Under the pieces are notes generated by a model that searched no databases, was not told the DNA's origin, and saw only the letters and a list, made by a program, of their open reading frames with translations. Position numbers and translations under genes: made by a program. Shown here in pieces: positions 1 through 11,399 of a stretch of DNA of 64,000 nucleotides. The DNA comes from Siphonodentalium dalli (Eukaryota; Mollusca; Scaphopoda; Gadilida; Siphonodentaliidae): assembly GCA_032622095.1 (NCBI GenBank), contig CP136061.1:66713127-66777126 (forward strand), written 5' to 3'. Positions within the stretch are counted from its first letter, which is position 1, and each line of letters opens with the position of its first letter.

Positions 1-240
1 ACACAAAAATTAATACAAGGCGAGTACCAATGGGATTTCTCGAGAGTAGGAAAGTCGTCGTTATTCTTCGTTGAGCTAAGTGGGGACCAACTATCTCTCT
101 GTGTGACATTTATGGTACTCATATATCAGCAGCATCCCATCGATGGAGCTGGCCGTGGCGATATCACATTCCAACATATCAAGTGACATTATTTTGACTG
201 GCCTAAGAATACCAACACGCACTGTGTTCTTGATATATTG
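1..240. repeat. Interspersed repeat, left part (interrupted by the LINE region)
   Basis: Bases about 150-240 match, in reverse orientation, 9325-9415 (AACACGCACTGTGTTC and CATTCCAACATATCA). The inverted copy continues into sequence that in this copy resumes only at about 2830, so the block between was inserted. Confidence 0.65.
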
Positions 241-245
241 CAAGT

Positions 246-1761
246 ATATTTATTGATTTTGAGAAATCTTTCGACAGAGTATGGAGAGACGGTCTATGGT
301 ACAAACTACATCGTACCGGAATAACTGGGAAAATTCTAAGAATTATTAAAAATATGTATCTTAACATAAAGTCATCAGTCCGCCTAGGCGATGATATTTC
401 AGAATCATTTCCATGTCTCACGGGAGTATGGCAAGGCGTTGCTATTTTCTCTATATCTCAATGACCTCGAAGACTTCCTAATAGATAGTGATGCGTCTGG
501 ACTAAATAAGGTCTCTGTACAGATATAAAATCAGTTGAATACATATTTGAAACTCTTTGTTATCTTATATGCTGATGAGACTGTTTTAATGGCAGAAACT
601 CCAGAAAAATTACAAAATCAACTTGATATGTTTGCAAAATACTGTAACAACTGGAAACTAACAGTTAATGTAAGCAAGACAAAGATTATGCTAATATCAA
701 AGCACAGTGTCCCAAAATATGCCAAATTTAATTGTAATGGCCAAAACCTAGAACCCATTAAGAAATTTAATTATCTGGGAATAATTCACACAATGTCAGG
801 TAACTTCTCTGAGGCCAAAAAATCCCTAGCAGAAAAAGCAACCAAAGCCATGTATGCTGTCATATCACGATCAAGAACCCACTGCTTATCACTAAAAAAA
901 CAATTTGAACTGTTTGACTCCCAAGTCCTACCTATTCTATTATATGGGTGTGAAGTCTGGGGTTTTGACAACAATGACATCCTAGAAAATGTTCATAAAA
1001 AGTTCCGTAAGCATGTGCTAAGCCTAAAACCTTCAACTCCAGACTATATGATATATGGTGAAACCGGTAGACACACAATAGACATAACCATTAATATTCG
1101 ACAAATTAAGTACTGGACAAAACTGATAAATATGGGAAATACAAAAATATGTAAAATTCTTTTCAGACTAGCTGAGAAAATGGCTAATGAAACTGAACAA
1201 ACACCATTTAAATGGGTCCTAAGCATTCGAAAAATATTGGCAAACTGCAACCAGTCACATATGATAGAATCAACCCATATTCCAAACAAAGAACAATTTA
1301 TAAACTATGTAAAATGCAGTATCATTAGTACATTTAGACACTCTTGGGAAAATAGTATGACACAATCTAGCAAAGGGAAAAATTACCGGATATTTAAAAG
1401 TGACATCTATTTTGAAGACTACCGGTATATTTTAGGTCGTAGAAACCAAGTCACACTCAGTAAATTCAGAACAAGTAATCACAAACTACCCATTGAAGTT
1501 GGTAGATGGAACAACACTGACTTACGGGACAGAAAATGCAAACTATGTAAGAGCGGTAGACTTGGAGATGAATTTCATTACCTTCTAGAGTGCGATAAAT
1601 TTAGAAATATAAGAAAAAATTTCCTACCAATTATAAGTACAAATAAAATTAACACAGAAACCATGTGCGAAATTCTAAGCACGAAAGACCCTGCACTTTT
1701 GAAAAAGTTGTGTTCATTTATTAGACTGGTCCTAAAAGAGACTGAAGATGAAAATTTGTGA
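246..1761 (+). pseudogene. LINE reverse transcriptase, 5'-truncated and inactive
   Basis: Frame 3 from 246 reads IFIDFEKSFDRVWRDGLWYK, the reverse transcriptase motif with the first catalytic Asp, to about 440. After a small frame-shifting deletion it continues from 442 as LFSLYLNDLEDFL, hits TAA at 526 and then runs open to 1761. The catalytic box reads YADE instead of YADD. The C-terminus carries YGCEVWG, typical of non-LTR elements, and a zinc-knuckle CKLC...H...C. It is a dead insertion with no link to the receptor genes. Confidence 0.85.
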
Positions 1762-2043
1762 CCCACATGATAAATCCAGTAACAGAATAACCACGAATTA
1801 AATTAAGCTGCTGATAAATGACAACTCGATAAGTTAATCTTGATGACACATTGAACTTAAAATGTAATATAAATTGTACTTTTATTTACCATATGTTTTG
1901 TATCTAAAATGTACCACCTAGATTGTAACCAGAATTATAACTTATAATGTACTATTGTACAGTAATGCTCCAAGTCGTCGACTCCATGGCCACGGCGGAG
2001 TTGTTGGTGGCTTCTCGGGATTTGGTCGGGGATGTGGCTTGTT

Positions 2044-2088
2044 GCCATTCATCGGAAAGCTCTCCCTGAGAGCTTTCCGATGAATGGC
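2044..2088. repeat. Perfect 21-bp inverted repeat (hairpin)
   Basis: Arms 2044-2064 and 2068-2088 are exact reverse complements, starting GCCATTCATCGGAAAGC, around a 3-base CCT loop. It sits in a GC-rich patch downstream of the LINE. No function is evident; it may be the tip of a palindromic element. Confidence 0.9.
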
Positions 2089-2343
2089 GGCAGACCGTGT
2101 TTCGGACTGGGTCCTGGGTGGGTTGCCCGCGGTTCTGCTGTGGTTGGGGTGGGGGTCGTTTGCTTGTACCATTGCTGTACTGGTATAATATTGACTGTAT
2201 TCATTATATATAATTTTAATAATAAAAGATCAATATTTTTTCCCCTTTTTTTGGTAGCTCTGGTTGAACACATGAACACAAGCTGTATCGCGAATATGCT
2301 AATGATCACTCATATCTGGCAACGACATACACACATGCCCAGT

Positions 2344-2412
2344 CGATTTTTTTGTTTTTTTTGTTTTTTGTTGCACGTGTCGTGCAACAAAAAAAAAAAA
2401 AAAAAAAAAAAA
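2344..2412. repeat. T-rich/A-rich hairpin with poly-A tract
   Basis: GTTGCACG (2370-2377) and CGTGCAAC (2381-2388) flank TGT. The stem extends outward as T-runs on the left and an uninterrupted A tract on the right. It resembles a foldback retro-tail or a MITE tip. Confidence 0.6.
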
Positions 2413-2829
2413 TCTTTCCAAATTTAGTGCATACAAAAAGACATAAACTGATAGCGGGACTCAGAGAACGCATATAACATCACTGTAACAATACGTAGCA
2501 ATACGTAGCACTGTAGCAATACGTAATTAAATGAATTTAAGTTTACTTTGACAAATTTCCTGACAGAAAGTACTAAACGAAATCAGGCGACATTAAAATT
2601 ATGAAAGATAACTCTAAACAATAGACAATCAATGATCCGGTCAATAAATTGGCACCACATTTATCCGGCCAACTCACAACAGAGTCAACTGCAATACAAT
2701 CTAAGGGAGTCAGATTGTATATAATTCATTTCTATAGACTACCATCTATAATATTGTACATATCTTTTGTATATACACTCATATCTCAATATCATTTGAA
2801 ATTTGATAAGAGAAATAAAGCATATTCGG

Positions 2830-2990
2830 CAAACAGCTCAGCGATATCAGCAATCACGCAAAAAACTGCTGTCGTACATGATCACTACTAACGCTGATTT
2901 GTTGACAACTGGCAGAAATTAATCCGTTTTGGCAATTTTGCAGCTGGCATTTTTGCAGTTTGCGGTGCAATATTGCCAGCGTATGAACGT
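2830..2990. repeat. Interspersed repeat, right part
   Basis: Contains GCTCAGCGATATCAGCAATC, GAAATTAATCCGTTTTGGCA and GCAATATTGCCAGCGTATGAA. The inverted complete-looking copy is at 9140-9460, and a further fragment (TTTTGCAGTTTGCAGTGCAA) is at 10735-10805. Confidence 0.65.
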
Positions 2991-3032
2991 ACCCTCAGGG
3001 TGCACGTTTGCGAGAGATAGGGATGTAAACAA

Positions 3033-3653
3033 ATCCTATATACCTTTTTAAAAATATTTTTTATTCGGATCAACATAAGAACATAACATGACACACATGA
3101 ATTATAAATGTATGGAATATGAGTTATAAAATTATGGAATTACAATTTGTACTGTTTTTTTGTTAGTTAGATTATTTAATTAATGTTTTGTGTATCCAGT
3201 AATCTCATCCATGTGGAAGTAGTTAATTTGATGCAAAGGGTTAGCTTTAAAGATAAATCGTGAGTGAGATTGGCGTCATGGCTTAATAAGTTTCTATACT
3301 ATAAAGCTACAGCAATTCTACATGGAATGATTACCAAAGAATTCCCTGAATGTAATTTTAGTTATTCAATGACTATGAAATGGCAGAAAATAAAGAATTA
3401 AAAATAACGAACAGTCGAAGGAATTCAGGGCCATACACATTACCTGTATGGTATATTAACAATATCACATAAAGGGCCATGCAAAGTCCTGAATTCCTGA
3501 TAATAGAATCTAACTCACTGCCTGTGAAAAATATAGAATTATTGCAGACCCCTGAGATGTCTATATATAGGAGCAAGGAGGGAACCCACATGCAGTGACC
3601 ACTATTAAAACATATTTTCAAGTATTGTTCATCGTTCTTGGATCCTATATACC
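3033..3653. mobile_element. 597-bp insertion with 12-bp target-site duplication in copy A intron 2
   Basis: ATCCTATATACC occurs at 3033-3044 and 3642-3653, flanking 3045-3641. Copy B has the same flanks with a single ATCCTATATACC at about 49587-49598, which is the empty site. The insert starts TTTTTAAAAA, as expected for a minus-strand element with a short A-tail. It contains an inverted GAATTCAGG/CCTGAATTC pair (3421-3500) and no recognisable coding sequence. Confidence 0.8.
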
Positions 3654-4345
3654 CTGTTCCTTACCATTTCACATCCGGCCACTCGCATACTTCCGCCCAC
3701 AACCTAAATATATTCCGACAAAGCACAGTCTTAATTTTTTTTCTGATTTTAGTGATTTCTTTTCTCAAATGTGTGGGTATATTAAATTCCAGATATATTT
3801 TTTAAATGTGTCACAATATAATTTATCACACAATCTCAAATTTTGATCTTGATATTCTCCTATCCCTTATACATTAAGTACCTTTTAGATATATATTCTC
3901 TGAATTCATCGAACGGATTGGTTTGCTTAAAATCGAATTAATGTCAGAACAAGTAAAGGATGCGATCAACTGTGCGATTCGATTCATGACATGTTCTGGT
4001 GGTGAGATGTTGACTGCATTCGCCAGATGACCCACTCCCGATTAATAAACAAAAAACTGTGATGTGTTCCTCCCCGTAACAATTGTTATTTTGCAAAAAA
4101 AAGTAAAGAGCTACAATTATAGGTTGACATTTATCTTTCGTCAACAAGGTTTGTGGCTTCACGATGAATGTCACGAACTGTATTGATGGCAATGTTTTCT
4201 ATTTCTCATGTTCAGTACGCGCACGTTACGTGTACGTTGACGCTTAAATAAATGTACATAATATCTCTCGTTTCCATAGGACACCAAAGGATCAACATTT
4301 TCGGCAAGTGGATACTTTGATTTGGTAAGTTTTAATTTACTTTAT
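3642..4345. repeat. Segmental duplicate of 49587-51145 (receptor intron 2 and exon 3)
   Basis: TTCCTTACCATTTCACATCC, CTCCTATCCCTTA, GGTGAGATGTTGACTG and the exon 3 region occur in the same order in both segments. Copy B has extra sequence between about 50150 and 50980. Confidence 0.85.
4280..4324 (+). CDS. Copy A exon 3 (45 bp)
   Basis: Fifteen codons (DTKGSTFSASGYFDL) between TTTCCATAG and GTAAGT. It is too short for ordinary ORF detection and was recognised by its match to 51078-51122 and by the family's 45-bp exon rule. Flanking intron sequence is conserved with copy B on both sides. Confidence 0.88.
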
Positions 4346-5704
4346 ATTTTGAATTGCGATTTAGAATTTTGATAGTCGCCATGGTCGCAATCCAATAGCT
4401 ACAACAATATAAGAACTAGTATTACACTTGAATGTATATTCAGTACATAAATAGTAATATTATTAAGTCATTAAAAATATTATTAAGTCATAGAGTGTAA
4501 TATATTAAGCTATATATAACCTTGGACTTTCGGTCAGGCAAATTGAGTATAAAACGTCAGCTTTCCCTCATTGGTGTAGCTTTGGCGGCGATATATATAA
4601 ACATGCTTTGTTTGATGATTACCATGTTAGAGGATTCAGAAGACATTCGGGGTTAAATTATAATTAAAATTGTTACAAAATTCGAATGTTGGACATTCAA
4701 CGATGAACTGTTTTTCATCTTCTAATACAGTTGCAAATGGACATCACGTTATATCTGATACTTGATATATTGGTACTGTGTAAAAGAAAACTGCTTGCAC
4801 TTACTCTGTTTTTTAAAGTTATTTCGTTTCTTAAAGCCACATGTCGGTTTGAGCTCCAAAATACACATAATAATATTCGCTTTTGATTCCCTCCGGTATC
4901 GAATTATGTCGATAAATACCTTTCTACGGGCATTGTGTCACAGAAAGACGCATTGAAGTAAAACAAAATACAACTTTGAGACACGGTGTTTTGGGTCCAA
5001 AATAAACAACAGCCACGCGTACGGCATGGAACAGAAAAGAGCGTTATGTGTATGTCTATTACTGATATAAAGAGCTTTTGTTTCACTTTTGTGTGAAAAA
5101 TTTAAAATAGCTGTGACCATGCAAGTATTTTTCGTAGCCACTGAAGCCGGTATATCAATATTTCGTGTATCTATCAACCTATCTTATAGCTCCTGAAATT
5201 TTTCCCGGTGTCGATAAATACTTGAACTGCCTTTCCATGGGTATTATATGTAACAGGAAAACGCATTGAAGTCTTACCAATACAAATTTGAACATGGTGT
5301 TTGGATCCCAAACAAACAGCAACCATGTGCCAACATTTTTGCCAAATGAAATATTTTTTGCCAAATTAAAAAAATATATGCCAAATTTAATTACGCGTAT
5401 AATTTGGGAAATTATCGTGTTTTTATCTTCGTTAAAAGTAAACACAGACACAGGTAAAATGAGTTACTATAAAAGCAAGCTAATATTATTAATAAATTTC
5501 AAAGTAGCAATAAATATCTAAGCGACTCTTGCCTGGAAACTTCGTGTAATGTTGCAACACAGTCATCATAATACATATTATTTCGCATTGTATTACTGCT
5601 GAAATCAACGAGCCATTAATTAATCTGTCGTCATTCACAATCGGATGATTAACCTAAAATATGCCATTATCTTCTCATTTGATAATAACTAGCAAGTATG
5701 GAAT
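4346..5704. other. Copy A intron 3, left part, with a diverged internal duplication
   Basis: No gene was seen. 4905-5040 and 5207-5335 are diverged copies of each other (GTCGATAAATAC, CGCATTGAAGT, GGTGTTT...CAAA.AACAGC), about 300 bp apart. CTCATTTGATAATAA at about 5677 aligns with copy B at about 56017. Confidence 0.55.
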
Positions 5705-6688
5705 CACTTCCGTGTATATTTAATATGACCATACGCTAGCGTAATTAACGAACCACAGCTAAACCACGCGCATACGCTAGGATATATCTGTGCCAATGTT
5801 AACCGAAAGTGTCCTATAGCTAGCAATTTCGTGTATAAATTAGGTCAATCATACATCAGGGCATGTTATAAATCAGAGATTCACAATGCAAACAGACTTA
5901 AAACCTAAAAAAAAACAACTTTAAAAGCCGTCCCTTTTGTACAAATTGTTATAGAATATAAACTCCCAACATCAAACAGTATTCAAATGTTAAGACTGTT
6001 GGTTGTTGTCGAGAGGGGAGTATTTTACTGAACTCAACCATTATATTATTGACGGTGTGTGCGCAATCCGATTGAGATGTGTACTATTCATCATGTTCAT
6101 TTCTTTCATAAAATGTCACCATGTCAATTTCAACGAAACGCGACGAATAACGTCATCATGTAGCTTTCACCACCACCGAATTTGCGATAACCTGAATGTA
6201 TCTTCTGCTTTGTTCATAAGTATGTGTTCCTTGTTGATTCATGAAAATAGAAGGATATCTAATGATTATCAGATTCACGTATGTACTATATGGGTTAGGA
6301 TAATTTAAACGCCATATAACAACGTTTGCATGCATCACGAATTTCGATTTCGACTCCAGTATTTTCTCCCGCCCTGCCAGAGTGATTGAGATTGTCCCAT
6401 TGCACGCGCGATTTATATTTTAGGCCTCCATTGCAAATATTTGACAGCCCTTAAAATGTCATAATTATGTTCTCAATAAAAGGGATGCACTTCACTGTGC
6501 ACAATTCCGATAGTAACTCCCCTCAGTTTGGAACGCCGGCAATTGAAAGGCACACACGTTTATTTACGATTGGGACATTAATGCTTCAAACACCCACCGA
6601 TCTACTGTGCGACAAAAGTGCTTGCAAAATTATAAAACACCAGTGTCGTATTAGATAATAATTGGTGACGTCACAAAATCAGATATCT
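5705..6688. other. Intron 3 insertion sequence, unassigned part
   Basis: This stretch is absent from copy B, whose sequence passes directly from the CTCATTTGATAATAA block to TTATTATAAATGG. I see no coding sequence or defined termini; it belongs to the same inserted block as the Helitron-like elements that follow. Confidence 0.45.
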
Positions 6689-7530
6689 TCTATACTATAT
6701 ATTTTGAGACTTCCGTATATATATATGTGTGTACTTTATAGAATCGAAAACGCGTGTACAGATTGAGCTCAAATTTCGTATATAAGTGTAAAATCATCAT
6801 CATCATCCCAATCATCAAAATCACCGCAATCGGCACTTCGGGGTTAATAGCGTTGATATATAAAGAGCGTTCGTTTTCCACAGTGTCTATATAAAGAGCG
6901 TCGTTTTCACTATCTACTTATCTGTATGACGGGAGTCTGATTGTAGCCTGTCGCTTATGCAGAGAGATTTCATGACGGGAAGCGTTGTTTTCAATTCAAT
7001 GCAATGTTATCGCTTGAAATATTATGCAGAGAGATTTCACGACATTAGGACGGGTACGACAGACTCGAAATATTATGCAGAGAGATTTCCCGACGGGAAG
7101 CGTTTGTTTTCAATTCAATGCAATGTTATCGTAGAGAGATTTCACGACGGGAAGTGTTTGTTTTCAATTCAATGCAATGTTATCGCTCGAAATATTATGC
7201 AGAGAGATTTCACGACATTAGGACGGGTACGGGCAGGTTAAAAAAAAGAAAAAACAAAGAATGCGTTGTCTGTCGTTCCTAGGAAGGGGGATTTCATCCG
7301 GTAAATTTTTCCGCCAGAAACAAAAAATTTAATTAAAACAATTTAAAATTAAAAAAATTAAAAAAGAAAAAAATTTAATAAATATTAAAAAAGTCATAAA
7401 AAAAATATATTAAATTTAAAAAACATTAAATTAATATTAAAAAATAAAAACAATAAATAAATAACAACAAAATATTTAAAAAAATGTCATGTTTCTGACC
7501 AACCACGCCAGTGGCGGGCTAACCTGCTAG
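6689..7530 (+). mobile_element. Helitron-like element H1
   Basis: It starts TCTATACTATATATTTTGAG and ends in a short CGCC-AGT-GGCG hairpin followed by GGCTAACCTGCTAG (CTRR-type end). The same ends bound the element at 11956-12765. Internally 6956-7240 holds direct repeats of GCAGAGAGATTTCAYGAC and TTTTCAATTCAATGCAATG, and 7255-7490 is almost pure A/T. No Rep/helicase is encoded, so it is non-autonomous. Confidence 0.6.
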
Positions 7531-8277
7531 TCTATTATATATTTTGGAAGATCTGTCTGTCTGTGTCTGTGTGTGTGTCTGTCTGTTTCCAATGGACTCG
7601 AAAACGGCCGAGCCGATTTCGATGAAACTTGGTATGTAGGGGTATTTTCGGCCGAGGAATGACATAGGCCTATTAATTTGCCCGTGCGACGTGACATTGA
7701 CCTTGAAATCGGGTCATTTCAAGGTCAAACGCCCGAATATCTCGGGATTTCGATGAAACTTGGTATGTGGGGGTACTTTCGACCGGAGAGTGGCATATAC
7801 CTATTAATTTGCCCGTGCGGCGTGACCTTCACCTTGAAATCGGGTCATTTCAAGGTCAAACGCCCGAATATCACGGGATTTCGATGAAACTTGGTATGTG
7901 TGGGTACTTTCGGCCGGGGAGTCTCATAAGCCTATTCATTTGCCCGTGCGACGTGACATTGACCTTGAAATCGGGTCAATTCAAGGTCAAATCGCGAATT
8001 TCTATGGGATTTCGACGAAATTTGATACGTGGGGTTACTTTTGTCCACTGAGTGTTTTGGGCGGATCGAGTCGTGACCCCAACCTGACGTTGACCTTCAA
8101 AATGATCAATTCAAGGTCAAATCGGGTAAAACCCCGGATGGATTTCGACGGGCACGTTTGTCGGGTACTTTTGTCCGGGCAGTGTTTTGGACTGGTCAAA
8201 TCGTGACCCCACTTGACCTTGACCTTCAAAATGGACAATTCAAAGTCAAAGCCCGGACGAAGTCGGTCACCTTCTAG
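7531..8277 (+). mobile_element. Helitron-like element H2 with 131-bp internal tandem repeats
   Basis: The 5' end is TCTATTATATATTTTGGAAG, directly after the CTAG of H1. The 3' end is a GCCCGGACGAAGTCGG hairpin plus TCACCTTCTAG. About five units of 131 bp (GATGAAACTTGGTATG at 7621, 7752 and 7883, then diverged) fill it, each with TGACCTTGACCTTGAAATCG. Short open frames through it are repeat artefacts. Confidence 0.65.
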
Positions 8278-8594
8278 TAGTCTATATATACGACCCAAAG
8301 CGTCCGGCTTTCGTTCGTTATTATAAATGGCGAGTTGGCATAATTATATTGAATTGGGTTATGGTTTAGTCGTAATTAGGCCAGAGACACCAGGCGTGTT
8401 ATCCTATTTCACTGGCAGTTCAACATTATGTGACAGTTATAGCATATGACTTTATAGTGATGTATAGTGGACTTTTTTTAGAAACCCATTTTCAGTGTTT
8501 CTATGCTATAAACACGGAGTATTATGGTACATGGCCCCACTGACTGGCTATGAATTGAATCATATGCTTCCATCTATGTTTTCTTGTTTTTTAG
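8278..8594. other. Copy A intron 3, right part (homologous to 56060-56339)
   Basis: TTATTATAAATGG, GAGTTGGCATAATTATA and TTCAACATTATG match copy B in order. Only diverged non-coding sequence is present before exon 4. Confidence 0.75.
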
Positions 8595-8704
8595 TCGTGG
8601 AGTGACGGTCGGTTAGCGTGGGACCCAGAAGACTACAACGGTATAAAGGAAGTGTTCTTCACTGAGAACAAATTATGGCGACCAACATTGTCTATTGTCA
8701 ACGA
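8595..8704 (+). CDS. Copy A exon 4 (110 bp)
   Basis: Between TTTTTTAG and GTAAGC. It encodes SWSDGRLAWDPEDYNGI and onward to LWRPTLSIVNE, ending in phase 2. SW is the family-typical start of this exon (copy B has FW). Length, phase and sequence match copy B 56340-56449. Confidence 0.9.
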
Positions 8705-10817
8705 GTAAGCTATTCTAGTTTTTTTCAGTCGGCCTCGACTTCGGGTACATATACATGGACGTGGCGACAGGTAGTCATAACATCCACAAAATATTCAACC
8801 ATCGGAAATTTCATGTATGAATATTTACATGGCCTGTGAGTTAATTATTGTTCAGCTGTCATTTAGGTCATTTGTTTCATATCGCAATAAAACACACAGT
8901 AACACCAACAGACGTGACATTTCGTTTACAAAGATGACTAAAAGCAGAGATAGAAAAACTGGGCGTGTTGTTTAAAGTGCTCGGCCATATATAGAATAAT
9001 CGATCGATAATTCACAGGTAGAATTTTGTGCTAACTTACACTGCAACATGGTATATTATCCAAATTGCATAAATATTTAAGAAAAAAATTCATCTAACTT
9101 TATAGAAATTAATAAGTAAAAAGGTAAATAAATATAAGAAACTAGATGTATATAACCGGCTTCATATGCTGGCAATATTGCTATGCAAACTACACAAATG
9201 CCAGCTGCAAAATTACCAAAACGGATTAATTTCTCCCAGTTCAACAAATGAGCGTTAGTCGTGATCAATGAACGACAGAGGTTTTTGCGAGATTGGTGAT
9301 ATCGCTGAGTTGTTCACAATATATTAGGAACACAGTGCGTGTTGGTGTCATTACTTCGAATTTCTTAGGCCAGTCAAAATAATGTTACATGATATGTTGG
9401 AATGTGAGATCGCTTCGGCTCAACGGAGAAACCCCATTGGTACCCACCCGCCTTGTATGGATGTTTTTAACTGCAGGTACCACAAGCTTTAAAACTGTCG
9501 ATGGAAATTCCTAACCTAACATCCATGATTGGCAATTTACTCAACAAAATTACCACTGTATGCATGAAATGTCTCCATTGTAACATACATATATTATTTA
9601 ATCTGAATATGTATTATAAAACTGTCCAACTATTTGATATTCCCATCGTAACACCCCTAAAGTTGATACTACTCAACTGATTTCTATACTTCAGTAAAAC
9701 AATTCGGTCTTTCGGTCTAATAACAACAAATATCACACTTACTACAGTACTGTTTGGTATTTCAAATTATCAGCACAAAATTCAAACTATATTGGTCGGA
9801 AATTTCCAACTAATGTTGTGTCAGGCATGAAATGTCCAACTGTTGTACTTTCGGGATCCACCCCTGACACACGTCCCTGGTGGTAAAGTATTGCCTTGAT
9901 TGAAATAGGTTTACTTGAGAATGCTCAGATATATTAACTAACTGGGCTATCCGGCGTTGTCCATTCGAGTTAGATTGTATTTTTTATGCTTTATGTCAGC
10001 CTATTATTATTTACATAATAATAGCCTATACATATATACATCATAATTGACTGAATAGTTGTATACATGTATATATGTTTACTTGATCAATGTCAAAGAA
10101 TAACCAGTAGCACTATACTGCCAAGACCCACATCATGACACAAGCAACGTCACCTTCAATACAACTATGTTACAACAATACAGTGCATACGATCATCGCA
10201 GTCTTGTCTAGACGATGTTGGCACGGGTTCCAATCCCTATACATGGGCGAAAATCGGGACCTCTCAATGTGCCATTCCGTTCGATACGTGGCAATTTCGA
10301 TAATAAATGAGAAATTGTTCAAGCTCATTGAGTTAAGCACATTTGAAACAACGAATAATCATACAGAGCCGTGCCTCCATAACTCGTATATGTGTTTGGT
10401 GAAGTTGGCGACACTGTTTGTGTCCATTTTTCCAGGCCCCTTCCCCTAGCTCCAAAATTTCTGACTTGAGAACTACAGCTTTCGGGACTCTTTACACCAA
10501 GTCATGAGATTCCTCGCGAATAACGGTGAAGCTTACACATGTATAATTAAGTGTGTATGACTGTTCTAGCAATGCCCCTTTCCGATACACAATTCATACC
10601 AAGGACAACGGGGACACCAGCAATTATTGTTAGTGGCCTCGTTTTGTGGTAACCGGCAAAGAGGTTATCACACATCATCGTTGATTGTTGTCAGCCAGCC
10701 ACGACGGGGCACGGGCTAGTCGGCAGCCGGCAAAATGGCCAGCTGACAAAACGACCATCGGGCATGGCATTTTTGCAGTTTGCAGTGCAATTTTGCCAGT
10801 GTATGAACTACTCTTAC
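8705..10817. other. Copy A intron 4, left part
   Basis: 8705-8950 aligns with copy B 56450-56720 (TCGGGTACATATACATGG, GACTAAAAGCAGAGATAGA). After that come the inverted interspersed repeat (9140-9460) and unassigned sequence. A GGGTTCCAATCCC box-B-like motif at about 10228 hints at a SINE, but no complete element could be drawn. Confidence 0.5.
9140..9460. repeat. Inverted, uninterrupted copy of the 1-240/2830-2990 repeat
   Basis: Read on the minus strand, it joins the two halves seen at the left edge of the window without the 2.6-kb LINE-containing block. It lies in intron 4 of receptor copy A. Confidence 0.65.
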
Positions 10818-11399
10818 TATCCTTCAATAAAACACACTCAAACTACTTTAATTTCTTAAATACAGCTACATATGGTTAGTGAAACCACAACTGTACACCA
10901 ACTCTTGAGCTGGGCGGGTTATTATAAGGATTTATATCGAACGCAATTTATTTATTTATTTAAATAAAAATGTTTTACTGGGTGCATCATCTGAATATCC
11001 TACAAAATTCTTATGGCGACTGTTATGGGATCCACCGCAGGTCACTCGTATAGCGCGCGACCTTGGTGACTCAACATTTCAGCAGAGTTTATAGAAATTA
11101 TTAAGAAAAAAGCTATATAAATATAAGATATTAATAGAGTTTTGAGTGTGATGATATATTTAGGTGTTTGTCGATGTGGCCATCGGAGCACATTCAATTT
11201 GAACCGCGAACAATGTGACCAACAACCACAACGCTATATCCTTCAATAAAACACTCAAACTACAATAATTTCTTAAAATACAGTTTGTTCACTAACATGG
11301 TTAGTGAATCCACAACTGTACATCGACCCTTGAGCTGGGTGCAGGTTATATGGATTCATAGCGAACGCAAATTAGTTATTGATCAATAATGTTTTACAG
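10818..11399. repeat. Tandem duplication of the intron 4/exon 5 junction (copy A)
   Basis: Two units of about 418 bp start at TATCCTTCAATAAAAC (10818 and 11236). Each contains an ATGGTTAGTGAA segment, GAGCTGGG, CGAACGCAA and a TTTTAC acceptor region. The first unit ends in the relic exon, the second runs into the functional exon 5. Confidence 0.8.
10980..11075 (+). pseudogene. Truncated relic of exon 5 in copy A intron 4
   Basis: Sequence from the splice acceptor through the GGATCCACCGCAGGTCAC block resembles the first part of the real exon 5 about 420 bp downstream, with internal deletions. The acceptor reads TTTTACTG instead of TTTTACAG, so it is dead. The preceding 170 bp, including TATCCTTCAATAAAAC, is duplicated together with it. 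Confidence 0.75.

Noticed and set aside
2032-2427. 131-codon frame ending in a lysine run
   Set aside because: It runs through a hairpin and a poly-A tract and has no domain.
7678-8206. Overlapping frames of 69-102 codons with PVRRDIDLEIGSFQ repeats
   Set aside because: They are translations of the 131-bp tandem repeat in several frames, not a protein repeat family.
8715-8800. Possible extra receptor exon after exon 4 (TTTTTTCAG then an open stretch, conserved in both copies)
   Set aside because: Exon 4 joins exon 5 in phase without it and the conservation equals that of the surrounding intron.
10200-10245. tRNA-like box B (GGGTTCCAATCCC)
   Set aside because: No convincing box A, acceptor stem or SINE body.
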